Shown one piece after another: positions 1 to 7,532 of a DNA stretch of 64,000 nt. The stretch spans positions 744,001-808,000 of the forward strand of contig NZ_PJBJ01000030.1 in the NCBI RefSeq assembly GCF_002836475.1. Direction: 5' to 3'. The notes beneath the pieces are model-generated. The model was not told the origin of the DNA. It searched no databases and saw only the letters and a program-made list of their open reading frames with translations. Origin of the DNA: Flavobacterium sp. ALD4. Its GTDB lineage: Bacteria > Bacteroidota > Bacteroidia > Flavobacteriales > Flavobacteriaceae. Each line of letters begins with the position of its first letter. Position 1 is the first letter of the stretch. A program made the position numbers and the translations under genes.

Positions 1-2
1 AA

Positions 3-563
3 ACAGAATTGATGAAAATGGCAGTAAGAATGCCTGACGCAATGAAAATTGAGCGCGATGAAATTGATGAAAATGATTGGGCACAAATTAAAGTCGTGAT
101 CGAAGAAAGTTTGAATAACATTAAGACTTTTAGAAGAGATGAAGGACTTTCATTAGAAAAAGAATTTCAATTGCGAATAGGAAACATTCGTCAGTACATG
201 ACTGAAACTTTAGCATTGGATCCGGAACGCGTTAAGGCTATAAAAGACCGTTTACAAACTGCTATTGATGAGTTGAAAGTAAATGTCGATGAAAATCGTT
301 TTGAACAAGAATTAATATATTATTTAGAGAAACTAGATATAACCGAAGAGAAAGTACGTTTAACAAATCACCTGGATTATTTCTTGGATACCCTAAACGG
401 AACAGAAGCTAACGGGAGAAAACTAGGTTTCATTACCCAAGAAATGGGTCGTGAAATTAATACCATGGGGTCTAAATCCAATCATGCACAAATGCAGAAA
501 TTAGTCGTTCAGATGAAAGACGAATTAGAAAAAATTAAGGAACAGGTTTTAAATGTGCTATAA
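3..563 (+). CDS. YicC family protein, C-terminal part (cut by window edge)
   Basis: The reading frame is open from base 3, so the true start lies outside the window and about 186 residues are visible of a family that is usually near 290. The C-terminal third has the DUF1732 hallmark: RLTNHLDYF, then GRKLGFITQEMGREINT, then a charged helix ending in KIKEQVLNVL. YicC-like proteins are linked in the literature to RNA decay; that is family knowledge, not visible here. It is followed after 106 bases by gmk and then nadD on the same strand, an order common in flavobacteria. ATG and TTG codons near base 9 are internal, because conserved sequence continues upstream of them. Confidence 0.9.
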   Translation, partial: TELMKMAVRMPDAMKIERDEIDENDWAQIKVVIEESLNNIKTFRRDEGLSLEKEFQLRIGNIRQYMTETLALDPERVKAIKDRLQTAIDELKVNVDENRFEQELIYYLEKLDITEEKVRLTNHLDYFLDTLNGTEANGRKLGFITQEMGREINTMGSKSNHAQMQKLVVQMKDELEKIKEQVLNVL

Positions 564-669
564 TATTCACTTGTAGCGACTAGCTTTATTAGGTCTGTTT
601 TTACAACCTTTTATTAAATTACACCTACAAGGTTTTAAAAACCTAGTAGAAAAGAATAACAACACTACA

Positions 670-1245
670 ATGAGCAAAAGAGGAAAATTAATCGTGTTTT
701 CGGCACCTTCGGGATCCGGAAAAACGACGATAGTAAGACATTTATTAAGTAAAGAAGATTTGAATTTAGAATTCTCGATTTCAGCAGCTTCCCGCGAACC
801 AAGAGGTGAAGAAGCAACTGGAAAAGATTATTATTTCATGTCTACTAAAGAATTCAAACAACACATCAAGAATGACGACTTTCTGGAATGGGAAGAAGTA
901 TACAGAGACAATTTCTACGGAACTTTAAAAAGCGAAGTAGACCGCATCTGGGCCAAAGGGAAAAATGTGATATTTGATATTGATGTCGTTGGCGGACTCC
1001 GTATTAAACATAAATTCCCAGAAGAAACACTCGCTGTTTTCGTAAAACCGCCCAGCGTAGATGAATTGAAAAGAAGACTGAAAGAACGCTCTACTGAAAG
1101 TGAAGATAAAATCAATATGCGAATCGCTAAAGCTTCCGTTGAGTTAGCCACTGCCCCGCAGTTTGACACTATCATAAAAAATTATGATCTAGATACCGCC
1201 AAAGAAGAAGCGTATCGATTAGTGAAAGATTATGTAACCAAATAG
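670..1245 (+). CDS. gmk: Guanylate kinase
   Basis: Cytoplasmic enzyme that phosphorylates GMP (and dGMP) to GDP with ATP, an essential step of guanine nucleotide synthesis. The 191 residues fit the family length. A P-loop APSGSGKT lies at residues 12-19. The GMP-binding part follows with the SREPRGEE segment, the YYFMS stretch and the FLEWEEVYRDNFYGT motif. The lid carries RLKERSTES, and the end (YRLVKDYV) is typical. ATG at 670 is the only start that keeps the short N-terminus before the P-loop. The gene lies between yicC and nadD on the same strand and is probably co-expressed with them. Confidence 0.97.
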   Translation: MSKRGKLIVFSAPSGSGKTTIVRHLLSKEDLNLEFSISAASREPRGEEATGKDYYFMSTKEFKQHIKNDDFLEWEEVYRDNFYGTLKSEVDRIWAKGKNVIFDIDVVGGLRIKHKFPEETLAVFVKPPSVDELKRRLKERSTESEDKINMRIAKASVELATAPQFDTIIKNYDLDTAKEEAYRLVKDYVTK

Positions 1246-1251
1246 TTATTA

Positions 1252-1343
1252 CACAAAGATTCACAAAGAACAGTAAGGAGAGATCCACAAAAAGTTTGTA
1301 AAGTACTTCATGCGTCTTGGCGAAAACTTTGTGAATCTCTGTG
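1252..1343. repeat. Imperfect inverted repeat between gmk and nadD
   Basis: Bases 1252-1268 (cacaaagattcacaaag) pair with 1327-1343 (ctttgtgaatctctgtg), 16 of 17 positions, around a 58-base loop. The cacaaag/ctttgtg wording recurs near 48850 in this window. I recall such intergenic repeats as common in flavobacterial genomes. The hairpin lacks a trailing T-run, so it is not an obvious terminator. Confidence 0.6.
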
Positions 1344-1356
1344 AAACAAAATATTT

Positions 1357-1938
1357 ATGAAAATAGGACTATATTTCGGAACTTTCAACCCCATTCACGT
1401 TGGGCACCTGATCATTGCCAATCACATGGCTGAAAATTCAGACTTAGACCAGGTTTGGTTAGTTGTTACGCCACATAACCCTTTCAAGAAAAAAAGCACC
1501 TTGCTTGATGACTACCATCGTCTGCAAATGGCGCACCTTGCCACCGAAGATTTCCCAAAATTGAAACCCTCCGATATTGAATTCAAATTGTCGCAGCCTA
1601 ATTATACGGTAAATACTCTGGTTCACCTAGAAGAGAAATTCCCGAATCATGAATTTTCGTTAATTATGGGAGAAGACAACTTAAAATCCTTGTACAAGTG
1701 GAAAAATTATGAGGTCATTTTAGAAAACCACGCCATCTATGTCTATCCTCGAATTTCATCTGAAGCTGAAATTCTAGATTTAAAAAATCACCCAAAAGTG
1801 CATTTGATTGACGCTCCCATAGTCGAGATTTCATCTACTTTTATTAGAAACAACATTAAGGAGGGAAAAAATATTCAGCCTCTTTTACCGGCTAAGGTGT
1901 GGGAATATATTGACCATAATAATTTTTACAAGAAATAA
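1357..1938 (+). CDS. nadD: Nicotinate-nucleotide adenylyltransferase
   Basis: Transfers the adenylyl group of ATP to nicotinate mononucleotide, giving deamido-NAD in NAD synthesis. The 193 residues fit. The nucleotidyltransferase signature GTFNPIHVGH is at residues 8-17, and the second substrate/ATP motif ISSTFIR is at 158-164, the expected spacing. The central part (TVNTLVHLEEKFPNHEFSLI followed by MGEDN) is the usual NadD core. It is the last gene of the yicC-gmk-nadD run. Its stop codon ends at 1938, directly abutting the end of the convergent LysR gene, with no room for a terminator between them. Confidence 0.96.
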   Translation: MKIGLYFGTFNPIHVGHLIIANHMAENSDLDQVWLVVTPHNPFKKKSTLLDDYHRLQMAHLATEDFPKLKPSDIEFKLSQPNYTVNTLVHLEEKFPNHEFSLIMGEDNLKSLYKWKNYEVILENHAIYVYPRISSEAEILDLKNHPKVHLIDAPIVEISSTFIRNNIKEGKNIQPLLPAKVWEYIDHNNFYKK

Positions 1939-2835
1939 TCACTCCAGCACAATCTTTAACTCTGTCTCAATCTCTTGAAAAGCGTTAATAAGATTATCAT
2001 TTTTACCCGATAACAAGAAGACTTCTGTGCTGGGCATTTGCTTGCTGTCCCACACTATTTGCAGTTTTTTATCCTGAATAAATGGCCTGGCATTACAATT
2101 CCAGACTACCGCAACCCCAGTATTTTTTGAAAGCGCTTCCAGCATTTCATATTCAGAAGGGATAATAAAATTGGAAATCATAGAAGGCCTCTTTTTATTA
2201 AAAACGTACAGCCAAAATAATTTTACATGCGGAATGCCTGAATCATGATTGTACCATTTTTGCTTGTTTAACCAATGCTCCACTTCCGTGAACTCTTTGA
2301 CTTTGATTTTGGATTTCACTTCTGCAGCATCAATATTCGATGATCCAACGATAATTTGTTTGATATCTCCCACCTTTTTCTGGACGGTATCAAAAGTGTC
2401 ATACTTTTTAGTGACAATCGCAAAATTTAGTTTTTTGCTATCGACCAATTCGAAAAGCATTTCGTTTTCATGAAAACTAAAGTCAATATAATCAAATTTC
2501 GAAAGCAACGAACAGCCTACACTGCTGAACAGGTGCTGGGAAATTCCTACAGAAATTAATTGGTTCGTATTCACAGCTTTAGCTCGGAAACCATTCTCAA
2601 CATTTTCTAGTCGGTCCAAAGCTTCAATGATTAAATTATTGAGTAACTTAGCATATTCCGTTGGCTCGACCCCTTTGGATTTTCTGTTAAATAATTTATA
2701 ACCAACATGCGCCTCCAGCATTGACATCTGCTGACTTACAGCCGGCTGACTAATAAACAGCTCTTTAGCCGCTAATGAAAAGTTTCCGTTTTTATAAACG
2801 GATTTAAACGTTCTGTACCATTCTAAATTAACCAT
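1939..2835 (-). CDS. LysR-family transcriptional regulator
   Basis: A 298-residue DNA-binding regulator. The N-terminal winged helix-turn-helix (about residues 1-60) reads LEWYRTFKSVYKNGNFSLAA, then ISQPAVSQQMSMLEAHVGYK and LFNRKSKGVEPT, the LysR signature. The rest is the periplasmic-binding-like effector domain. I chose the ATG at 2835. A longer frame to 2937 would add about 34 residues without similarity and would run into the divergent gene. The gene faces a DJ-1-like lipoprotein gene and an alcohol dehydrogenase, so it probably controls that pair, perhaps in response to a reactive aldehyde; that is inference. Its effector is unknown. Confidence 0.9.
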   Translation of the reverse strand: MVNLEWYRTFKSVYKNGNFSLAAKELFISQPAVSQQMSMLEAHVGYKLFNRKSKGVEPTEYAKLLNNLIIEALDRLENVENGFRAKAVNTNQLISVGISQHLFSSVGCSLLSKFDYIDFSFHENEMLFELVDSKKLNFAIVTKKYDTFDTVQKKVGDIKQIIVGSSNIDAAEVKSKIKVKEFTEVEHWLNKQKWYNHDSGIPHVKLFWLYVFNKKRPSMISNFIIPSEYEMLEALSKNTGVAVVWNCNARPFIQDKKLQIVWDSKQMPSTEVFLLSGKNDNLINAFQEIETELKIVLE

Positions 2836-2854
2836 GATATAAATATATTTATTA

Positions 2855-2862
2855 CAAACATA
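2855..2862 (-). promoter_or_regulatory. Candidate -7 box of the LysR gene
   Basis: Read on the minus strand the octamer is TATGTTTG, matching the Bacteroidota TAnnTTTG -7 consensus, 20 bases upstream of the LysR start. No TTG -33 box is clear. It overlaps the left end of the palindrome at 2860-2873, which would fit autorepression. Confidence 0.45.
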
Positions 2863-2873
2863 ATTTAAATTAT
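2860..2873. promoter_or_regulatory. Perfect 14-bp palindrome, candidate LysR operator
   Basis: ATAATTTAAATTAT is self-complementary over all 14 bases and sits in the 86-base divergent region between the LysR gene and the DJ-1-like gene. LysR proteins usually bind interrupted palindromes of T-N11-A type near their own promoters. The AT-richness of the region makes chance palindromes possible. Confidence 0.4.
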
Positions 2874-2896
2874 TTTTACTAATAACATATTCGCCG

Positions 2897-2904
2897 TAAA
2901 TTTG
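2897..2904 (+). promoter_or_regulatory. Candidate -7 box of the DJ-1-like / alcohol dehydrogenase pair
   Basis: TAAATTTG matches TAnnTTTG and lies 17 bases before the ATG at 2922, giving a very short leader. The -33 region is T-rich but has no exact TTG, as expected for a promoter that needs an activator. Confidence 0.5.
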
Positions 2905-2921
2905 TACAAAGAAATTAAAAC

Positions 2922-3686
2922 ATGAAAAAAGTAGCATTATTTGCCATTATAGCATTAACCGCAGGCTGTCTAGATACAACTGCACAAAATAAAAGAGATA
3001 TGAAAAAAGTATTATTCGTTCTAACTAGTCACTCAGAATTAGGGAACACAGGAGAAAAAACAGGGTTTTGGACAGAAGAATTTGCAGCTCCATATTATGA
3101 GTTAGCAGATAAGGGAGTGATTATTGACATTGCAACCCCAAAAGGAGGTCAACCTCCTATCGATCCAAAAAGTGAAGATCCATCTGCAGCGACCGAGGAC
3201 ACAAAAAGATTTGACAAAGACACTGAATTACAAGCTAAATTAAAAATCACACACAAATTAGCTGATGTAAAAGAGTCTGATTATGATGCTGTATTTTATC
3301 CAGGGGGTCATGGACCGTTATGGGATTTAGCGACGAACAAAAATTCAATTGATTTAATTGCCGCTTTCTATACTAACGAAAAACCGGTAGCATTTGTTTG
3401 CCATTCACCTGCAGCGCTTAAAAATGTAAAAGTGAACGGAGAGTTCTTAGTGAAAGGAAAGAAGCTGACTGGCTTTTCTAATGCTGAAGAAGCAGCAGTA
3501 GGTTTAACAGATGTTGTTCCATTCTTATTAGAAGATGCTTTACAAGCAAACGGCGCTACCTATTCATCAATAGAAGATTGGCATCCATATGCAGTAGAAG
3601 ATGGTTTATTGATTACAGGTCAAAACCCAGCTTCTTCTAAATTAGTTGCTGAAAAACTATTGCACCAATTAAACTCAAAAAAATAA
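2922..3686 (+). CDS. DJ-1/PfpI (Hsp31-like) family lipoprotein
   Basis: A 254-residue member of the glutamine-amidotransferase-like DJ-1/PfpI superfamily, closest in layout to the Hsp31/glyoxalase III group. Visible marks: GFWTEEFAAPYYEL with the acidic residue near 52-53, the FYPGGHG turn, and the nucleophile elbow FVCHSPAA with Cys160-His161. Residues 1-16 form a lipoprotein signal with lipobox LTAGC (Cys16), so the protein is probably anchored in the envelope. A second ATG at residue 27 would give a cytoplasmic form. It is followed after 2 bases by a YqhD-like dehydrogenase. Both may detoxify aldehydes under control of the divergent LysR regulator; the substrate is inferred only. Confidence 0.88.
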   Translation: MKKVALFAIIALTAGCLDTTAQNKRDMKKVLFVLTSHSELGNTGEKTGFWTEEFAAPYYELADKGVIIDIATPKGGQPPIDPKSEDPSAATEDTKRFDKDTELQAKLKITHKLADVKESDYDAVFYPGGHGPLWDLATNKNSIDLIAAFYTNEKPVAFVCHSPAALKNVKVNGEFLVKGKKLTGFSNAEEAAVGLTDVVPFLLEDALQANGATYSSIEDWHPYAVEDGLLITGQNPASSKLVAEKLLHQLNSKK

Positions 3687-3688
3687 GC

Positions 3689-4846
3689 ATGTTAAACTTT
3701 GAACTATATAACCCAACCAATCTTGTATTCGGTAAGGGACAAATAGAAAAACTAGGCGAACTTGTACCAAAAGGAGCTAAGATATTATTGGCTTACGGAG
3801 GCGGAAGCATCTTTAAAAACGGAATTCACGAACAGGTAATCAATAACCTTCAAGGACACGAAATCGTCGAATTTTCAGGTATTGAAGCTAATCCACATTT
3901 TGAAACTTTAATGAAAGCGGTTGCTATTGTTAAAGAACAAAAAATAGATTTTATTCTTGCAGTAGGTGGTGGATCCGTAATTGACGGTGTAAAATTTATT
4001 TCTGGAGCCGTTAACTACAAGGGTGACCCAATCGAAATTTTGCAAAAACGTATCTTAATTAAAGAAAATGCAGTGCCTTTTGGAACTGTATTAACTTTAC
4101 CAGCTACAGGAAGCGAAATGAATTCTGGCGCTGTAGTTACTATTGAAGCTACGAAAGAAAAACTAGCGTTTGGTGGTTCTGCTTTGTTTCCTAAATTCTC
4201 TATAACTGATCCAACAGTAATTCAATCTTTACCAAAAAGACAATTGCAAAATGGTGTGGTTGATGCCTACACTCACGTGATGGAACAATACTTAACATAT
4301 CCTCATGAAGGATATTTACAGGATAGAATTGCAGAAGGAATTCTACAAACCTTAATCGAAGTTGGTCCTAAAGTGGTAGAAAACCCAAAAGATTATGCTT
4401 TAGCATCTAACTTTATGTGGAGTTGTACTATGGCGTTAAACGGATTGATCCAAAAAGGCGTACCTAGCGACTGGGCAACACATATGATCGGTCATGAATT
4501 GACTGCTATGTACGGAATCGATCATGCGCGTACCTTGGCTGTTATCGCACCAAGCTTATACAAAGTAATGTTTGAAACCAAAAAAGAAAAATTGGCACAA
4601 TACGGAAAACGTATTTTCAATTTAACCGGAACTGACGATGAAATCGCAAACGAGGCAATCAATAAAACAGTTGAATTTTTCCACACAATGGGAATGGATA
4701 CTAAATTATCTGATTACACAAAAGACTATGATAAAACCGCTGATTTTATTGTTAATCGTTTTGACGAAAGAGGCTGGAAAGGTTTAGGAGAAAAGCAAAA
4801 CGTCACATTAGATAAAGTGAAAGCTATCGTTGAAATGAGTTACTAG
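3689..4846 (+). CDS. Iron-type alcohol dehydrogenase, YqhD-like aldehyde reductase
   Basis: A 385-residue group III (metal-dependent) alcohol dehydrogenase. The nucleotide-binding part carries YGGGS (36-40) and AVGGGSVIDG (91-100). The metal ligands are expected at Asp192, His196, His269 (MIGHE) and His279 (GIDHA), matching the YqhD pattern of one Asp and three His. YqhD enzymes reduce short aldehydes to alcohols with NADPH, which protects against lipid-peroxidation products and methylglyoxal. The 2-base gap from the DJ-1-like gene indicates one transcript, and a strong hairpin follows at 4876. Confidence 0.92.
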   Translation: MLNFELYNPTNLVFGKGQIEKLGELVPKGAKILLAYGGGSIFKNGIHEQVINNLQGHEIVEFSGIEANPHFETLMKAVAIVKEQKIDFILAVGGGSVIDGVKFISGAVNYKGDPIEILQKRILIKENAVPFGTVLTLPATGSEMNSGAVVTIEATKEKLAFGGSALFPKFSITDPTVIQSLPKRQLQNGVVDAYTHVMEQYLTYPHEGYLQDRIAEGILQTLIEVGPKVVENPKDYALASNFMWSCTMALNGLIQKGVPSDWATHMIGHELTAMYGIDHARTLAVIAPSLYKVMFETKKEKLAQYGKRIFNLTGTDDEIANEAINKTVEFFHTMGMDTKLSDYTKDYDKTADFIVNRFDERGWKGLGEKQNVTLDKVKAIVEMSY

Positions 4847-4875
4847 CTTGAAATGGTGAAAAACCAACTAACAAT

Positions 4876-4915
4876 AAAAAGGCGTTCTTGAATTAAATTC
4901 TAGGACGCCTTTTTT
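4876..4915 (+). terminator. Rho-independent terminator after the alcohol dehydrogenase
   Basis: Arms aaaaaggcgt (4876-4885) and acgccttttt (4905-4914), with partial pairing continuing inward and a T-run on the right. It lies 30 bases after the stop. Confidence 0.8.
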
Positions 4916-5010
4916 GCTAACACCAAAACAAAACTAACTAATTCAAATCTCATAATATGCTAAATAACTTAACTGATAGCAAGTTACAACGTTAAAAAAA
5001 TATCTATATT

Positions 5011-5060
5011 GCATGAAATTATAAAATATTTTCTATTTTTATAATTTCATGCTTTTTTTT
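5011..5060 (+). terminator. Perfect 16-bp hairpin with T-tail, of uncertain owner
   Basis: gcatgaaattataaaa (5011-5026) pairs perfectly with ttttataatttcatgc (5037-5052), with a 10-base loop and then eight T. It has the form of a terminator, but no gene ends just before it: the alcohol dehydrogenase already has one at 4876. It could end a short non-coding RNA from 4916-5010 or serve as a back-up. Confidence 0.65.
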
Positions 5061-5093
5061 AATAACAAAGCCTACAGTATGAACACTTATTTT

Positions 5094-5125
5094 TTGTTTA
5101 ATCAATCCATTTTTAAGTACTTTTG
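5094..5125 (+). promoter_or_regulatory. Bacteroidota-type promoter of gpsA
   Basis: TTG at 5094-5096 and TACTTTTG at 5118-5125 (exact TAnnTTTG) are 21 bases apart, within the range of the flavobacterial -33/-7 promoter. Transcription would begin near 5132, about 12 bases before the ATG at 5144. This supports that start over an upstream TTG at 5123, which would lie in the -7 box. Confidence 0.7.
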
Positions 5126-5143
5126 ATTAAATTTAATAAACAG

Positions 5144-6139
5144 ATGAGCGGAAAAATAAAATTTGCAGTTATTGGTGGTGGAAGTTGGGCAACAGCGATA
5201 ACAAAAATGTTATGCGTAAATCTTTCTGAAGTTTCGTGGTATATGCGAAATGAACCAGCGATTGCACATATAAAAAAGTATAAACACAATCCGAATTATT
5301 TGAGTTCCGTTGAATTTGATACAAAAAAGCTAAAAATAACAAGCGATATTAATGAAGCAGTTGCCAGTGCTGATTATATTATCTTCGCCATACCCTCCGC
5401 TTTTTTAAATGGAGAATTAGAAAAATTGACTGTTTCTCTGCAAGACAAAGTAATCTTTTCTGCTATCAAAGGAATCGTTCCTGAAACGAGTATGATTGTA
5501 GGAGAGCATTTTCACTTTAAATATGACATCCCTTATCATAACATCGGCGTAATTACAGGTCCATGCCACGCTGAAGAAGTAGCCTTAGAGCGTTTATCCT
5601 ATTTAACCATTGCTTGCGGCGATGCCGAGAAAGCAAAAGTAGTCGCAGCACATCTATCAGGAAATTATATTAAAACGAAGATTACTGATGATATCATAGG
5701 AACTGAATATGCGGCGATGCTTAAAAATATTTATGCCATAGCAGCAGGGATAGCGCACGGTTTGGGCTATGGAGATAATTTCCAATCCGTATTGATGAGT
5801 AATGGAATTCGGGAGATGAAAAAATTCATCAAGAAGGTCCATAAAATGAAGCGTAACATAAATGATTCGGCCTATTTGGGTGATTTATTGGTAACCGGAT
5901 ACTCTGTTTTTTCAAGAAACAGGATGTTCGGAAACATGATTGGAAAGGGCTATACGGTAAAAAGCGCCATGATGGAAATGAGCATGGTTTCTGAAGGGTA
6001 CTACGCCACGAAAAGCGCTTACAAACTCAATCAGGGCTACGGCGCAAAAACGCCTATTATAGATGCTGTTTATGAGATTTTATATGAAGGAAAAGATGCC
6101 AGAGCCGTTTTCAAGAAATTGACGGATAAACTCGATTAA
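5144..6139 (+). CDS. gpsA: NAD(P)H-dependent glycerol-3-phosphate dehydrogenase
   Basis: Reduces dihydroxyacetone phosphate to sn-glycerol 3-phosphate, the backbone for phospholipids, in the cytoplasm. From the chosen ATG it is 331 residues, the family size. The Rossmann motif GGGSWATA is at residues 11-18. IKGIVPET, GPCHAEE and AMLKNIYAIAAGIAHGLG (with the catalytic Lys) follow, and the substrate-binding block is GDLLVTGYSVFSRNR. The C-terminal helical domain is complete. The gene stands alone behind its own promoter, and the decayed DUF6503 gene lies downstream. Confidence 0.95.
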   Translation: MSGKIKFAVIGGGSWATAITKMLCVNLSEVSWYMRNEPAIAHIKKYKHNPNYLSSVEFDTKKLKITSDINEAVASADYIIFAIPSAFLNGELEKLTVSLQDKVIFSAIKGIVPETSMIVGEHFHFKYDIPYHNIGVITGPCHAEEVALERLSYLTIACGDAEKAKVVAAHLSGNYIKTKITDDIIGTEYAAMLKNIYAIAAGIAHGLGYGDNFQSVLMSNGIREMKKFIKKVHKMKRNINDSAYLGDLLVTGYSVFSRNRMFGNMIGKGYTVKSAMMEMSMVSEGYYATKSAYKLNQGYGAKTPIIDAVYEILYEGKDARAVFKKLTDKLD

Positions 6140-6178
6140 ACAAGATTTCCTATTCTTTTAATTCAGTCCCTAAATAAT

Positions 6179-6928
6179 ATGACAATCTCTTTTCCTAAAA
6201 CAAGCATTGCTTTCGTTAGCAGAACTATCTTTTATTCTGTTTTTTAATGTTTTGCAACGCTTCCGCTCAAGAGATTAGCGGAGAACAATTATTGGAAAAA
6301 GCAATCCATTACCACGACCCAAAAGGCAACTGGGATCAATTTAAAGGCAAACTTTCCTTAGGCATGAAAGGACCAAAGGTAATGAGCGGTTAAGTGAAAT
6401 AAGTATTGATTTGACTCATCAGTATTTTAAACTTAGTACGGTTAAAAATGGCCGAGCAGTCGAATACGTCGTAAGTAATGGTAAATCCATGTTTAGCCTG
6501 GATGGTAAAAAGGAGTTTACCGATGAGGAAGTGAAAACTTTTAATCTTACCGAAGCACGAGCTCAATTGATGGAAAACTACTATACTTACTTGTACGGGT
6601 TACCCATGAAGCTTAAAGAGTCCGGAACCATTATTAATTCAGCGGTAAAAAGAAAAGATTTTTTGGGTAAGGAATATCTCGTCTTAAAAGTCAAATACGA
6701 CGAGGGTATCGGCAAAGATTCCTGGTATTTTTATTTTGACCCAAAAACTTATGCTTTAAAGTATACCAGTTTTACCATGATGTAACTAAAAATGATGGCG
6801 AACATATCCTTCTAAGTGACGAAGAAAATTTTTCTGGAATCAAAATACCCAAAGTTAGGGCCTAGTACATCAACAAAGACGAAAGTTATTTAGCTACAGA
6901 CACCTTGAACAAGGTTACCGATTTATAA
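6179..6928 (+). pseudogene. Decayed DUF6503 family protein gene
   Basis: Joined over three frames the sequence gives a full-length DUF6503-type secreted protein. It has a signal segment ending near CNASAQE, then GEQLLEKAIHYHDPKGNWDQF, the long intact middle part at 6411-6785 (ENYYTYLYGLPMKLKESGT, then YLVLKVKYDEGIGKDSWYF), and a tail EHILLSDEENFSGIKIPKVRA. The breaks are: a missing T in the run near 6245 (a tTTA codon would restore the frame); a missing A near 6380 (restoring NERLSEISIDL); a further shift near 6780; and TAG at 6863-6865 where the family has Trp before YINKDESY. No function is known for the family. Several independent lesions make this a real pseudogene unless the assembly is poor. 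Confidence 0.85.
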
Positions 6929-6962
6929 AAAAATGCACACTATTTTTTAGAAGTGAAAAATA

Positions 6963-7008
6963 AAAAGCAGCTATCCCTTTTTAAAATAAAGGTGTAGCTG
7001 CTTTTTTT
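6963..7008. terminator. Bidirectional terminator
   Basis: aaaagcagcta (6963-6973) pairs with tagctgctttt (6995-7005), with A-run and T-run flanks. It lies between the decayed DUF6503 gene and the convergent small hypothetical gene. Confidence 0.75.
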
Positions 7009-7028
7009 TATAATAATTCAGGAAATCT

Positions 7029-7436
7029 TTATCTCACGATAATTCCGTCAACAAACAAAATAGGCACTTCTTCTATCGCAGCTAAGTTGATGGAATCCGC
7101 TTTAAATATAAATTTCTTATCGTGTAATTTATCTCCGATAAAAAAAGTAACCATGAACTCATTGTTCAACACTAAAACGCTTTTTTCTAACATTTCTATT
7201 TTTACAACCGAAACTGGAGGTACTTCCACAAAGGCATGGCGCAACAATGATGTTTTTTTCATTTCACCATCGATCGTTCCAAATGCTTTAGAAACAACCA
7301 TCACACTTTCGATAAGAAAATCACTGTCATTCACTAAATAAGCATACCATACTTTTTCCATAAAGTCGTCACTCCATTCTTGGACTGCAGCTACGAAAAC
7401 GTTCTCTACTTCAGGGATAATAATATCTGCTTTCAT
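7029..7436 (-). CDS. Conserved small hypothetical protein
   Basis: A 135-residue soluble protein without signal peptide or membrane segment. It has alternating hydrophobic stretches that suggest a beta-rich fold (VSVVKIEMLEKSVLVLNNEFMV and similar) and a conserved-looking start IIPEVENVFVAAVQEW. I do not recognise a named domain, though I recall similar proteins as conserved hypotheticals in flavobacteria. It lies 96 bases downstream of pheS on the same strand and may be read from the same transcript. Codon use looks like its neighbours, so I take it as a real gene. Confidence 0.7.
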   Translation of the reverse strand: MKADIIIPEVENVFVAAVQEWSDDFMEKVWYAYLVNDSDFLIESVMVVSKAFGTIDGEMKKTSLLRHAFVEVPPVSVVKIEMLEKSVLVLNNEFMVTFFIGDKLHDKKFIFKADSINLAAIEEVPILFVDGIIVR

Positions 7437-7532
7437 GTTTTTGGTATAAGTGATTGGTCCTTAGTTTTTAGTACTAAGTCTGTAGCGCAAAAAAAATTAC
7501 GATTGAATAAAGACTAAGGGCTTTTTTAAATT

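Noticed and set aside
2836..2937. Longer LysR reading frame starting at 2937
   Set aside because: It overlaps the divergent DJ-1-like gene and its promoter; the conserved helix-turn-helix begins directly after the ATG at 2835.
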